A stretch of 64,000 nucleotides of DNA from the NCBI GenBank assembly GCA_025603075.1, contig MU626343.1:23599-87598 (forward strand). Reading direction: 5' to 3'. A program made the translations under genes and the position numbers. Shown here piece by piece: positions 1 to 11,256 of this stretch. The notes under the pieces were generated by a model, which had not been told where the DNA came from, did no database searches, and worked only from the letters and a program-made list of their open reading frames with translations. The first letter of the stretch is position 1. Each line of letters starts with the position of its first letter. This DNA comes from Neoconidiobolus thromboides FSU 785. Taxonomy: Eukaryota; Entomophthoromycota; Entomophthoromycetes; Entomophthorales; Neoconidiobolaceae.

Positions 1-1874
1 GCTTCAAATTGTTTAATTAAGTTCAAACCATGATTATTAAAATTTAAAATATAAATTTTGTTTACTGCTACTAACCATAAGAAGGTATTTTTAACCAATA
101 ATAATTGTTGTATTTTATAATTACATATTGTCAATGTGTTAATTAACTCAAATGTATCTTGATGATATATACTTAATTTACCATCTTGATGGGCAATTAA
201 TATAATTTCTTTTTTTATATAATTTAATATACCCGTTATATTAGCTTGATTATAATTTAGATTAATTTTGTTTGTTAATTCAATTTGTTGATAATCTAAT
301 TGAAATATTAGTATTGTTTTTCCATAACAGTACCATAATTTATTATCTTCTGTTATTATTATATTATTGTTAATTTCTATAGAATGATTATTATTATTTA
401 ATGTATTTTCATAAATAGTAAAATCCAACTTTAATTTAATATTTTCGTTTAAATCCATTAAATTAAAATAATAGATGATTGATTGATTTGTAATTGAAAT
501 TAACTCCTCCTTATTATTTAATAGATTCATTATAAATGTCATATTCTTTTTCTTTCTTAATATGTAATATTGTTTTAACTCTAAATCCCATAGTATTAAT
601 AACCCATCATTAAATCCAATTAATATTTTATCCTTCGTTTTTAAATAATTAAAGCTAATAATTTCATTATTATTATTTATAATTCCCATCAAATGACTAT
701 TAAAATTAATTTCTTTTAATAATCCACTTGTTGTTATATCATATAATTTTAACTGTTGGTTAGTAGCTACATATAATTTCCCTCGAATCGTTAATGAACA
801 TCGATTATTTCCTTTGGAAAATAAATCTTGATATCCAATATAAGGTAATGTTGGATTATTTTCATTTTCCATATATACTTTGTTACTTCTCTTTAATACT
901 TCTCGCCATTGTGAATGATTTCCAATACCACTGTAATTACTTTGATGTCTGATTGAAGGTTTACTACTCAATTGGGGTTTACTATTTGCCTGATTTAACT
1001 TTGGTTTAGGTGGTAACATTGGTTTATTAGTTGTTGTTGTGCTGTTGACAATTACATTAAGCTTTGGTTTACTAGGTAACTCTGGCACTTTTCTTTGAGT
1101 CCCTAAACTTCCACTACTTTCCGTCGTAGAGCCAGTACTATTTTCCCTTGACATATATACTTTATTAATTACTTTTGGTGAATTCAAACCAACATTTATT
1201 TGTGGTATTTGTTTATTAATTCCCGTACTCAAGTTGCTCGTCCCTGTAGAACTAGTACTATTTTCTCGTGACATCAATACTTTTCTAATAACATTAGATG
1301 AATTTAAACTTGAATCTATCTCTGGTATTTGTTTTTTGATTCCTAAATTTACATTGCTTTCTCCAACACTATTATCCCTTGGAATGTTTATTCTATCGAT
1401 TACTTTTGGTGAACTCAGGTTGACATTTATCTCTGGTATTTGTTTTTTGATTCCTAAACTTCCATTACTTTCCTCTTTATATCCACCGCTATTTTCCCTT
1501 GACATACTTACCTTAGTAATAATTTTTGGAGAATTTAATGTCGAGTTGGTTGTAAAACTTACTGGTGAAATAACAGTATTAATTCCTTCGGTCCCTTGTC
1601 CACTTTCACTTTCATCAAGAAATGGGTTTTCGATTTCCATCATATGTTTTAATTGAATTTCTGGTTTCTTTTTAAAGCTTTGTGGTTGAAATAATGCCCC
1701 TTGTTCAAAACTAGGTTTTGGTGAACTATTGTTCTTCATCTTTGGTAAAATCCCTTGGATCATGACTGCTCCTTTTGGGTCGAGAGTTGGGCTATGTGAA
1801 TGGGGTTGAAGGGTTGTGGAATTGTTTAATTTCAACCGTTCAATACGTTGTCTTACGGATAAGGTTTCTTCCAT
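1..1874 (-). CDS. WD40-like beta-propeller protein, N-terminal part (runs off the window)
   Basis: The frame is open from an ATG at 1874 to base 1 (624 codons without a stop); the C-terminus lies outside the window. Residues about 1-330 are low-complexity, Ser/Asn/Pro-rich and contain four imperfect repeats with the core MSRENS...LGIKKQIPEI...LNSPKVI, followed by a Pro/Lys-rich stretch (LPSKPKL, LPPKPKL). From about residue 345 the chain becomes beta-rich with WD-like units such as GKLYVATNQQLKLYDI, ILIGFNDGLLILWDLE and ILIAHQDGKLSIYHQDT. A disordered Pro-rich N-terminus before a divergent propeller resembles fungal WD40-containing type II inositol-polyphosphate 5-phosphatases. The phosphatase domain would lie off the edge, so that is only a suggestion. 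No intron is needed. Any other propeller protein remains possible. Confidence 0.7.
   Translation of the reverse strand, partial: MEETLSVRQRIERLKLNNSTTLQPHSHSPTLDPKGAVMIQGILPKMKNNSSPKPSFEQGALFQPQSFKKKPEIQLKHMMEIENPFLDESESGQGTEGINTVISPVSFTTNSTLNSPKIITKVSMSRENSGGYKEESNGSLGIKKQIPEINVNLSSPKVIDRINIPRDNSVGESNVNLGIKKQIPEIDSSLNSSNVIRKVLMSRENSTSSTGTSNLSTGINKQIPQINVGLNSPKVINKVYMSRENSTGSTTESSGSLGTQRKVPELPSKPKLNVIVNSTTTTNKPMLPPKPKLNQANSKPQLSSKPSIRHQSNYSGIGNHSQWREVLKRSNKVYMENENNPTLPYIGYQDLFSKGNNRCSLTIRGKLYVATNQQLKLYDITTSGLLKEINFNSHLMGIINNNNEIISFNYLKTKDKILIGFNDGLLILWDLELKQYYILRKKKNMTFIMNLLNNKEELISITNQSIIYYFNLMDLNENIKLKLDFTIYENTLNNNNHSIEINNNIIITEDNKLWYCYGKTILIFQLDYQQIELTNKINLNYNQANITGILNYIKKEIILIAHQDGKLSIYHQDTFELINTLTICNYKIQQLLLVKNTFLWLVAVNKIYILNFNNHGLNLIKQFE
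1078..1544 (-). repeat. Four imperfect in-frame repeats of about 38 codons
   Basis: Inside the WD40-like gene, four consecutive units share NSPK(V/I)I.(K/R)V.MSRENS, then a variable Ser/Thr/Gly spacer, then LGIKKQ(I/V)PE(I/L). The units differ at many positions, so the array is old rather than a recent slippage product. Confidence 0.75.
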
Positions 1875-2470
1875 TTTATATTTTGCGGTGCTTTTATTTA
1901 TTATGTTAATTATTTAAGATATTATTTAGATTACAAAAAAAATAAAGGGTAAACTGTCCAACTTTACTTATTTTTACAATTATTCCATTATTATTCCCTT
2001 AAATTCATATTTCCCCACTGCGAAGCTTCAAGTTACCCCTAAGTTTGAATTTTAATTCATGCTAAAAGTTGATTGGTGAGAACTAATTTAAGGAACCAAG
2101 AACTTTTGGTAAAAGAAAAAAATTAATTGTGAAATTAATATAGCATTGATAGTAATATAATATTAATAACAGTAATATAATAATGGGAGTAGTAGTATAA
2201 CGACACAAGTATTAATATAATAGTAAAAATTTACTAATAATAGTGACACTTAGATCAATATAGAATAATTGTTGGTCAAAGAAATTCTTTAATCATTTAC
2301 TAAGAATTTCATTAAATTATAAAAATAACTTTTAAAATTAACCTAATAGAAAAAAAGTACATAGCGCTATTTTTAACTCTTATTTTATAAATAAACATCC
2401 TACGATTATTAACTAAATTATTATTATTATTTTTATATTGATGATGTTATGTTTCTTATTGTGTTTCATC
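1875..2470. other. Intergenic, AT-rich
   Basis: Upstream region of the WD40-like gene. I see no gene, only AT-rich sequence with irregular TAATA runs around 2140-2260. Confidence 0.5.
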
Positions 2471-2573
2471 ATATGTGAATATATTTTTGTTTAAGAATTT
2501 TACTAACAGTCTTTCCACTCAAATAGCGCTTAAAAAATGGAAAAAGTAATGAAACCAAAAAACATCACAATAT
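2471..2573 (+). mobile_element. MITE copy 1 (hairpin family)
   Basis: The family is about 105 bp, starts ATATGGGGATGTATTTTTG, has TTTAAGAATTTTACTAAC and a central AGCGCT, then ATGGAAAAAGTAATGAA, and ends ACACTCCCATAT. The whole unit is an imperfect palindrome around AGCGCT. The plus strand is defined by that order. This copy has a mutated start (ATATGTGAATAT) and abuts copy 2. Confidence 0.85.
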
Positions 2574-2676
2574 GAGAGTGTTTTTTTTAACTTTATTATT
2601 TTTTCCGTTTTCTAAGCGCCATTTAAGCGGAAATTTTGTTGGTAAAATTCTTAAACACAAAAATACATCCCCATAT
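2570..2676 (-). mobile_element. MITE copy 2
   Basis: Near-complete copy, inverted relative to copy 1 and sharing the ATAT at 2570-2573 with it. Ends CATCCCCATAT. Confidence 0.88.
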
Positions 2677-3130
2677 ATTCTTTTTGTCATATATATATTT
2701 TAAAATATAATGCATTTTAATTCCCTTAGAGATAGTATCATAAGTAATAAAGAATAATATTTTAATAAACTTTTTTAGCAAAATGCATTTTTTATTCTAC
2801 ATAATATTAAAAACTAGATTATTACATTAAATAAGGGATTGTAATTAAATAATAAAACCGATCTAGCTATTAATTAGTGTATATCAATTAATAGTCAAAA
2901 TACATATTATAATAAAGCCTTTTAACATCATAAATATAATGCTGTTATCTTCAAAATAGACAAGTTCCTGCCATTAAGTAGATATAAAATTTATTCAAAT
3001 ATTGACTTGTAATCAATATCAGCTATTCAAAAAAATATACCTTATTTAGCTCAGGACTTTTTTATTCAACTAAATTTAATTTAGACTATAAAATTAGCTA
3101 TAAAAGTTCAAAATGAAAATTTATAATAGT
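2677..3130. other. Intergenic, AT-rich
   Basis: Lies 3' of the DJ-1-like gene. No coding or structural signal seen. Confidence 0.5.
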
Positions 3131-3932
3131 TTATTTTGTATGGGTAATATATTGAGCAAATGGATCATTATCTGGATCCTTGTTGGGTGTATATTCTATA
3201 ATCTTTGAAAACTCATCAGCCTCATTATCATTTTTCATCAATGATAATATATAAAAGGCAGCATCTATACCAGCAGTGACACCAGAAGAAGTAATAAATT
3301 TTTTGTGATGAACCCAGCGAGCATTAGTATGCCAATTAACCTCTGGAAACATTGGGGTGTATTTCGTATAAAGTAACTTATTTGTTGTAGCTTCATGACC
3401 ATTTAATGCACCCGTTTTAGCTAATGCTACTGCCCCAGTACATACTGAAAATACAACTTTCGATTTTTTGATTAATTTTTTATAATCTTCGATAAATTCT
3501 TGATTTTCAATCAAATTATCTACACCAAAACCACCAGGTATTACTAATAAATCCCAATCTTTTTCAATTGCTTGTTTCATACTTAATTCAATATTAAATG
3601 ACATAGTTTTAAACATTGAATATACTGAAGAGTTGGATTTAATTCCTATAGTTTCAACGGACACTATATCAGGTTGTCCTCCTAATACCTCCATTGGCCC
3701 AATTAAATCCAACATTGTAAACTCTTCATATAACATTGCCCCTACCTTATACTTTGGTTGTTTTGGGAAATAAGGCTCAATTATATCTACAATAAAAACA
3801 TAAAAACCTGATTATATATTATTTCATATACTATTTACTTTTAGAGTCACTTGAGATCATGTTATATGAACTATACTCAGCACAATGTACAACGGTTAAT
3901 AAAGTAGCTAAAAGTTTTAAAAATCGTACCAT
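3131..3932 (-). CDS. Secreted DJ-1/PfpI-family protein
   Basis: Two exons, 3839-3932 and 3131-3786, with a 52-nt GT-AG intron; 249 aa. Exon 1 encodes a classical signal peptide (MVRFLKLLATLLTVVHC, cut expected near Cys17-Ala18). The mature part has the class I amidotransferase-like fold markers: GPMEVL with the conserved Glu (about residue 64), WDLLVIPGGFG, and the nucleophile elbow SVCTGA with Cys at about residue 147, followed by ALAKTGALNG and SSGVTAGIDAA. This arrangement is closest to the isonitrile-hydratase/transcriptional-regulator-like branch of DJ-1/PfpI, not to DJ-1 itself. Catalysis is not proven by sequence. Export is unusual because most family members are cytosolic. The start is supported by the signal peptide and by exact frame closure across the intron. 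Confidence 0.85.
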
Positions 3933-5361
3933 TTTTTAACAGACTGAATTAAACTAAACTCAAAGTAAATTTTTGTTTGTTTATATTCTTTATATTCATG
4001 CTTTGCTGTTGCCTATCTTTTTTTTTTACCAGCCACAACTAACTATCATTTAACCATTATTTCAGATTTTTTTTGGGATTGATTGGGTATTTCCAACTTA
4101 TTTGTAGAGGCTGTTTTATTCTATTAAGCTGTTTATTAAATTATCATAAATAATGACTTTAATTTATTTTTAGATAGCTTCAATGCTCATTAAAATTAAT
4201 ATTCACTCGGTAATCGCGCGATTAACTAAATATTCATTCTTTTGAAAATATATGTTTGTGATAATGTAGCTATTAAATTTATACATGATTATCACTTGAT
4301 CTGCCTTTCTTATTAACCCTACTCTATTTATTATCAGTTTTTCCGTTTGTTTTATTTTAAAATTACCTACACTTTTTCTCAAAGCATTTGCCATGCTATA
4401 TACTAGTAGGCATACTTTTATATTTTCTTTTAGTAAATCAAGTTCAGTCTAATTTATAGATAAAAAATAAGGAAAAAATAAGAAACAGTAAACTTACTAA
4501 TAAGATATTCAAAGATTATAAAATTACTTTCATTAGACTCTTGAAAGACTTGCTATTACTCTGCTTCAAAATTTGATGATTTTCGATTCTATGTTTTTTA
4601 AAGATAATAGTTTGCAAATTTTTTAAAAATGTGATTTTTCTTATTAATAACCTACCACTTGACTCCATATTTTATCTGATACTTAAGTACCGGACTTGAT
4701 CTGCCAAAAAAGAAACATAGAAAATATATATATAATACATCTAATATGCTAAATATTTTGACAAAAGGTATATTTCAAAGTTATATTAAAAATTTATTAG
4801 CATTAATATAATCTAATTTATAAAAGTTCAGATGAATCTAATCTAATATACACGCCTTTCAACTTTTTTCAAGCTATTTAGTGATAATTTCACAATTAAA
4901 TTATTTTTACATTTTTTAATGTCTAAGCTTTGTAATTTATCAAATTTTGGTCTAAAATTTGTCCTTAAATACGCAATTTATAGTCTATGAAAAAATGAAA
5001 AAGATGTTATCTAAATTAGGATATCTTTGACAGCTTATGATTAACTAGGCAACTATCCACCTTTTGAGATTATAAAATTTCTGAATTAAAGCTTAAAGTT
5101 GTCAATTTGTCTTTATTAGTCATTGCCTTAAAAAGTATAATAAAAGTGTTTTATTTAATGTATAAGACTAGGTTAAACATTCTAATCTTTAAGCTTTTCT
5201 TATTTTTGTGGTTAATATAAGTCAACTTCTATTAAAAATGGATAATAAATGAAACCAAAAAATGTCCTTAAATTGAGTATTAATAAAAAAAGTTATCCTA
5301 ATTGAACTATTGTATTTAGGTACTTTTTATTTCAATTTATTTCAATTAGTTATCATTCTAA
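3933..5361. other. Long intergenic region without a supported gene
   Basis: About 1.4 kb, AT-rich. A 63-codon open frame at 4203-4394 has no recognisable domain and is not called. Around 5237-5272 there is a worn fragment resembling the 3' part of the hairpin MITE (GAAACCAAAAAATGTCC). Confidence 0.5.
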
Positions 5362-5829
5362 TGTGAAATATGGTACTCAGTGTTTGGAGTCAAGAACAGC
5401 TATTGCTGGGTTGACTACACTATAAGTCGAAAGGTCTTAGTTTATATGACTAAGATAGACTTGGTTTATGAGGAATAGCACGTAATAGGTTACAAGCTAT
5501 ATAAGACAAATAGAATAAACAATACTAATGTAAAATCTAGGTAAAATATTATTAAGAAAACTTAGTGGCTTTGTTAAATGTTCGAGATATCAGGGAATAA
5601 TTCAGTTGAAAAGCCTCGAACTACTATACCCTGTAAACTCTTTTATACTCTGAAAAGTATAAATATCAAAATGAGAAGATAATAAATATCCTTTGTGATG
5701 GAGCTAGAAATTCTCATAGCAAATCAAACTAAGAACATGGGATTGATTTTCTCTGAACTCAAGAACACAACAGCTTAGGCGATTGTTATGCTATAATTAA
5801 CCATAGGACTGACAAAGCGATATTTCACA
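5362..5829 (+). mobile_element. Solo LTR copy A
   Basis: 468 bp beginning TGTGAAAT and ending ATTTCACA, a perfect 8-bp terminal inversion with TG...CA ends. A TATATAAG box-like motif lies inside in this orientation, which is used as plus for the family. Flanks are CTAA and CTGA, a 4-bp duplication with one change. No internal retrotransposon sequence adjoins it. Confidence 0.75.
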
Positions 5830-6370
5830 CTGATTAGGTTAGATCATATAGTATTAAACAGTTAGCCTTGTCTAAAGATAAAAAATTTTATATCCAAGAT
5901 ATTCAATGAGCGTAAAACCAAAAAACGTTGATTTACTAGAAGATAATATGGAGATGTCCAAATTGATTTCGCTTCTTATCTAATTTTTAGATATTTTATA
6001 TTTTATATTTTAAAGCTCCTTAAAATTCTGTAAAAATATTTTTCATTAAAAAGCAAGTACCTGATAGTTTTGAATTATTTTATGATTTATATTGTGAGTT
6101 AGCAGAATTTTTATTAAATTTAATGAAAATCCCTATATTGACAAGGCTTTTATCAATATAACCTATATATTCATGTTAATTAAAGCTATAGTATATAAAT
6201 GAATGAATATTTTTATTGTTAACTACTTTGTAACTAGTATTTCAAATTTATTATTAAATAAATAAACTATCTTAATGCTACAATTACATTACTAACATAC
6301 TATTAAATTAATAAATAGCTGCATCAAAGGGAGTAGTTAGCTTCAGAACTATAATCAAACATCTTTATCT

Positions 6371-6437
6371 AATGGGGATGCATTTTTAAGTTTAGCAATT
6401 TTATTAGCAATTTTTCCACTTAAATAGCGCTTAAAAG
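6371..6437 (+). mobile_element. Half MITE (copy 3, left part)
   Basis: Starts AATGGGGATGCATTTTTAAG and runs through ACTTAAATAGCGCTTAAAAG, then loses similarity just past the centre. Confidence 0.6.
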
Positions 6438-6487
6438 ATATTAAATCTTAATAAAAAAAATAACAATGAACATTTATCAGATAATAT

Positions 6488-6525
6488 ACATGGGAATGAT
6501 TTTTTTGGTTTCATTACTTTTTCTA
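6488..6525 (-). mobile_element. Half MITE fragment (copy 3, other part)
   Basis: ATACATGGGAATG followed by GGTTTCATTACTTTTTCT matches one MITE arm. It may be the other end of the copy beginning at 6371, split by unrelated sequence. Confidence 0.5.
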
Positions 6526-6701
6526 AGGTAACTAAATTATTAAATAAATATTATGTAATGATTTTAAGTTATTTATTTTTAATTTTTTTGTATTTTTAGT
6601 AACAGATTGTAATGCTGATATTTTGTTATTGTTAATATTTTGAATAGTTACATTGACTTCTACCTATATTAAATCTAAAACTTTTATATTTACTAAAAAA
6701 A

Positions 6702-6807
6702 ATATAGAGGTGTTTTTTTTAAATTTATCACTATTTCCATTTTTTAAGCACTATTTAAGTGGAAAATTGATAATAAAATTTTTAAACAAAAAAATATATC
6801 CTCATAT
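6702..6807 (-). mobile_element. MITE copy 4, inside TE1
   Basis: Complete but worn (centre AGCACT). It sits at the same point of the host transposon as MITEs 20 and 29 do in theirs. Confidence 0.8.
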
Positions 6808-6946
6808 ACTAAAACTATAACTGATAATAATGCTACTTATTAGCCTTTGTTTCCCTTTTCCTTTAAAGCATTAATCTTATGCGTTATTTAATTAAGTTTA
6901 CTATCAATGATAATAAAATTAATAAAATTAACAAAATTTTACAAGC

Positions 6947-7410
6947 TGTGAAATATCGCTTTGTCAGTCCCATGGTTAATTATAGCATAACAATTTCCTA
7001 AGTTGTTGTGTTCTCGAGCTCAGAGGAAATCAATCCCACGTTCTTATTTTGATTTGTTATGAGAATTTCTAGTTCCATCCCAAAGAATATTATCTTCTCA
7101 TTTTGATATTTATACTTTTCAGAGTATAAAAGAGTTTACAGAGTATAATAGTTCGAGGCTTTTCAACTGAATTATTCCCTGATATCTCGAACATTTAACA
7201 AAGCCACTAAGTTTTCTTAATAATATTCTACCTAGATTTTACATTAGTATTGTTTATTCTATTTGTCTTATATAGCTTGTAACCTATTACGTGCTATTCC
7301 TCATAAACCAAGTCTATCTTAGTCATATAAACTAAGACCTTTCGACTTATAGTGTAGTCAACCCAGCAATAGCTGTTCTTGACTCCAAACCCTGAGTACC
7401 AGATTTCACA
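6947..7410 (-). mobile_element. Solo LTR copy B
   Basis: 464 bp with TGTGAAAT...ATTTCACA ends, flanked on both sides by AAGC, an exact 4-bp target duplication. Inserted into the 5' part of TE1. Reverse orientation relative to copy A. Confidence 0.8.
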
Positions 7411-7590
7411 AAGCCTTAGATTAATATAAATAGTTGCTAAAATTGATACAAATAGACTCCAATGTTTATATAGTATGCTTTTACTTATTGTATTGATTTT
7501 TAAAAATTCTGTTTTAAAGTTTAGCTATAAATGCTTGAATTTTGTCTTTATTTTAATAAAAAGTAAAATCAAACCATACCTCTATATATT

Positions 7591-7697
7591 ATATGGGGAT
7601 GTCTTTTTTTGCTTCATTACTTTTTCCATCTTTTAAGCGCTGTTTACATGGAAAAATTGTTAGTAAAATTCCTAAATACAAAAATACATCCCCATAT
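7591..7697 (-). mobile_element. MITE copy 5, inside TE1
   Basis: Complete, with ATATGGGGATG and CATCCCCATAT ends and centre AGCGCT. Confidence 0.88.
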
Positions 7698-7789
7698 ATT
7701 GTATGTCTATTAAACATTTAATAAAAATAAAATAATAAAAATAAGTCTTTTAAGTTGAACTTTTCTAATTTCAAGCTTTCAAATCAATC

Positions 7790-7896
7790 ATATGGGGATG
7801 CTTTTTTTAGTTTAATTACTTTTTCCATCTTTTAAGCACTATTTGAGTGGAAAGACTGTTGGTAGAAATTTTAAACACAAAAATATACTCCCATAT
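7790..7896 (-). mobile_element. MITE copy 6, inside TE1
   Basis: Complete. The related fragment TE6 (about 27660-27700) lacks an insertion at the matching point, so this copy arrived after the transposon copies separated. Confidence 0.85.
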
Positions 7897-7974
7897 ATTA
7901 AAGACTTACAAATTTAAAAACTTAAAATTTGGTTAATTCAAGTAAATTCTAAAACCAATTTCAACATCCCCATA

Positions 7975-8595
7975 CTCAATCTTTTATTTATCGCAGCTCC
8001 AATTTAAAATCTAAATATTGTTCTTTTATTTAATTTTTAACTTTTTAACTATTAAAGACTCCTTAAATTTTGTTCTACCTAAAAATACACAAAGTATTGG
8101 AACGAAAACATTTTTATTATCAAACTAATATTGATAGCCTTGATATAATGATTTTATAATATCATAGTGCTCAGTATTAAAAGGTATAAAACTATAAAGC
8201 TATAACTAGAGTTATAACAAAAATTCTCTAGTTTGTTTTGATTGAAATTCAGAATACCTAATAGTTTAAAAACATCTTATTTTGATCTACTTTTACTACA
8301 ATACAATGAGATTCATTATGTTTTAATAAAAACAATATACGATTAAAAGTTTAATATTCTCAATACCCTATTAAAAGGGTCATAGAAAAAAATATAACCT
8401 AGAACATAACAAAACGATTTAACTAAATATAAAAATAATATATTTGTCAACTAATCATATATTAATAAATGACTAAATGTATCATTTTTTTCCAGCGTTA
8501 TGAATACAGTGTTATTACGCTTAAAACAAATAAATCACTATTATGAAATGATATAAAGTTTATTTAAATATCGATTTGTTAGTAATCAATATCAA
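7975..8595. other. Intergenic, AT-rich
   Basis: Between the end of TE1 and the stop of the PDH gene. No feature seen. Confidence 0.5.
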
Positions 8596-9914
8596 TTATT
8601 CGAAAAAGTGTGTTTCACTTGGTTCACGACCTCTAAGAGATTTAGGTTCGGTACCTGGAACATAAATATCCTTCCAGAAACCATCTAAGTTAGGTTCAGC
8701 AGCATTCTTAGCTTGAACGGTAGCTTCATCAACTATAGCTCTAGCCTTCTTTTCGATTTGTTTAATTTCTTGTTCAGTTAAGATTTCATTTTCTAAGAGA
8801 CGTTGTTTTAAACCTTGAATTGGATCAGAATTGGATCTCATATTTTGAATTTCTTCACGGGTACGATAAGTAGTGCCTGGATCAGACATAGAATGGCCAC
8901 CATAACGATAAGTGACCATTTCCATAACTAATGGTCCGTTACCATTAGAAGCATATTCTTTAGCAAATCTACAAGCTTCTTTAACAGCTAATACATCCAT
9001 ACCATTGACCTTTAATCCTGGGATATAATCACCACGTTTAAAGTATTCAGTAGAAGCAGAAGAACGATTAGCTGCAGTACCCATACCATATTTATTGTTT
9101 TCACAAACAAAGATACATGGTAAGTTCCATAATTTAGCCATATTGTAAGCTTCAAATACTTGACCTTGATTGGAAGCACCATCTCCATACATAGCAAAAG
9201 TAACATTTTTACTGCCTTGATACCATTGACCAAAAGCCAAACCAGCTCCAACTGGTACTTGGGCTCCTACAATACCATTACCTCCATAAAAGTTTTTGGC
9301 AAACATATGCATAGATCCTCCTTTACCATAAGAAATACCTTCAACACGACCTAAAATAACGGGTTATTAAAAAATTCAAGGTTAATTTAAAAAAATTACC
9401 AAGTAATTCAGCTAAAATGGATTTAATAGAACCACCACGAGTATAAGTATAACCGTGACAACGATATGCAGTAATAATACGGTCTTCTTTTTCAATAGCT
9501 GATTCCATACCACTTGCAACGGCTTCCTAAAAAGTTTCGATATTAATATTTAATAAAATAAATTTTTACTCCTCGACTTACTTGACCAGTGCAAAGATGG
9601 CAGAAACCACGAATTAATTTACTTTTATATAAAGCATCAGCAGCCATTTCCATTCTACGTACTTCAACCATCTCTTGATATAAACGAATTAACTCTTCTT
9701 TTTCAACTGAAATTTCTAAGTTTGGTCCTTCATTTAATTTGAAAGTTTCGAAAGAGGTTTGTGGTAATGAAATCTTGACAGCTTCAGCAGACCTTAAACT
9801 GGTACTGAATGTACGTAAGTTCTAAATTGTTTGTTAGTTTTTGGGATTTTTTGAGATTTAAGATCTTACCTTGGTAGCAACGGTCTTTAAACTGGCTTTA
9901 TAAAGGTGAAACAT
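8596..9914 (-). CDS. PDA1: Pyruvate dehydrogenase E1 component, alpha subunit, mitochondrial
   Basis: Four exons (9870-9914, 9582-9821, 9400-9526, 8596-9350) with introns of 48, 55 and 49 nt; 388 aa, a normal length. E1-alpha binds thiamine diphosphate and decarboxylates pyruvate as part of the mitochondrial PDH complex. The basic, Ser/Thr-rich N-terminus is a plausible presequence. Family landmarks in order: CHLCTGQEA, ITAYRCHG, GKGGSMHMF, GNGIVGAQ, the ThDP motif GDGASNQGQ (residues about 193-201) with its distal NN (222-223), NKYGMGTAA, and the YRYGGHSMSDPG loop carrying the serines phosphorylated by PDH kinase in other eukaryotes. All exon junctions keep frame. The gene is isolated, flanked by repeats on the 3' side, and looks intact. 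Confidence 0.97.
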
Positions 9915-10547
9915 TCTTTTTATAAAACTTCTAATTAGACGGTATTACTATTTATCCTTATCACTGTTAGTATCAAATATTACCTTTATAAATTTTAAAA
10001 AATTTCAAAGATTGTTATCGATTGATAAAAAATTTCGAAGTTCAATTTATAACACTGAGCGTGGGTATTTTTTACAAGCTTTGATTTGTCATTATTTTAA
10101 AATAACCAATCACTTTGTATTGCTTTTGGTTTTGATTACCTATCTTTCTTACAAAAAATTTTGAGTCTCTCCCATAATTTAATCACACCTTAATCTTATT
10201 CCTATTTATCCCTGATTTATTATTTGATAAATAAACTCTGATTATAATATTAAGGGCTTAAGATTATAATATTACTTTTAAATATAACTTATTAGGAAAA
10301 GAAGCTTCTTTAGATTGATACTTAATTGGTATATAAAAGATGATAATAAAACTATTATTTAAATATCTAACTTTTTACTAATTGGCTTTGGACAAGCTCT
10401 ATTTTGATTCCTCTTTGAATTTGAAACTTATACATATCATTAGAAAGCATAACGTTAGTATATATCTCCTAATTTTGAAGTTCCTATTTAATTTCATTTT
10501 TGATCATTTCGTTAGAGTTGATATTATACTAGTTAATAATTAATGAA
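9915..10547. other. Intergenic, 5' of the PDH gene
   Basis: Presumably holds the PDH promoter. AT-rich, no distinctive site recognised. Confidence 0.45.
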
Positions 10548-10652
10548 TATGTGGGGATGTCTCTTTTTGTTTAGGAAATTTACTAACATCTTTTCCACTC
10601 AATAGTACTTGAAAAGATGGAAAGATAATGAGCCCAAAAAAAAACACCTCAT
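10548..10652 (+). mobile_element. MITE copy 7
   Basis: Diverged copy: the GTGGGGATGT start is kept, the centre is damaged (AATAGTACTT) and it ends CACCTCAT. Confidence 0.7.
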
Positions 10653-11157
10653 AAAATTAAATATAGTATATACAGTTATGAAATAAAATAGCATGAATAC
10701 AAACCAGAAAATAATTTAAATATTTTTCAAGTCTATTTCAATTATTTACTAATAATTTAGTAAACAGAGTATATCTGGTTTAATCTAAAAAAAGCAGTGA
10801 TTTTTAAAATTAGTTATTTAGTTGGTTAATTTCTTAAAGCTTGCCTGCTTAAAAAAACTGATTTACATTGGTATTTGTAATCTAAATTGGAAGATTATTT
10901 ATAAACAAATATAAGTGATATATTGCCATTATTATTGTTATTATTACCTTAATGCCCTATTCTTATATTAATAATATTAAGCTACTATTTATTAAAAGCA
11001 TACTAAAGTAAAAAACGTTAATTATATAATTCTAAAATAAGAGAAAGCTAAAACATTATTTATAAACTTCTAATAATAAATTAATAACTAATATTTAAAT
11101 TTTGTAAAATAAATAAATAGCACTACAATATAAATTTTATCTAAAAATAAATTAGCT
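10653..11157. other. Intergenic, AT-rich
   Basis: No gene or site recognised. Confidence 0.45.
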
Positions 11158-11256
11158 TATGGGGATGTATTCTTTTTGAGAATTTTACTAACAACTTTCT
11201 GCTTAAATAGCGCTTAAAAAACGGAAAAACTGATGAAATAAAAAAACATCCTCATA
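11158..11256 (+). mobile_element. MITE copy 8
   Basis: TATGGGGATGTATTC start and intact AAATAGCGCTTAAAAAACGG core; the end is CATCCTCATA. Confidence 0.8.

Larger units (their letters stand above)
5946..7974 (-). mobile_element. Degenerate DNA transposon, copy TE1
   Basis: The left end ATATGGAGATGTCCAAATTG and the inverted right end (complement TATGGGGATGTTGAAATTGG) match the terminal repeats of the longer element described at 48117-51684. The left 420 bp (5946-6365) align with the 3' end of that element, and 6540-6946 and 7411-7974 with its 5' coding part. It is interrupted by MITEs 4, 5 and 6, two half MITEs and LTR copy B. No long reading frame survives. Confidence 0.7.

Noticed and set aside
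4203-4394. 63-codon minus-strand ORF
   Set aside because: No domain, no homologous pattern, atypical composition and no splice context.
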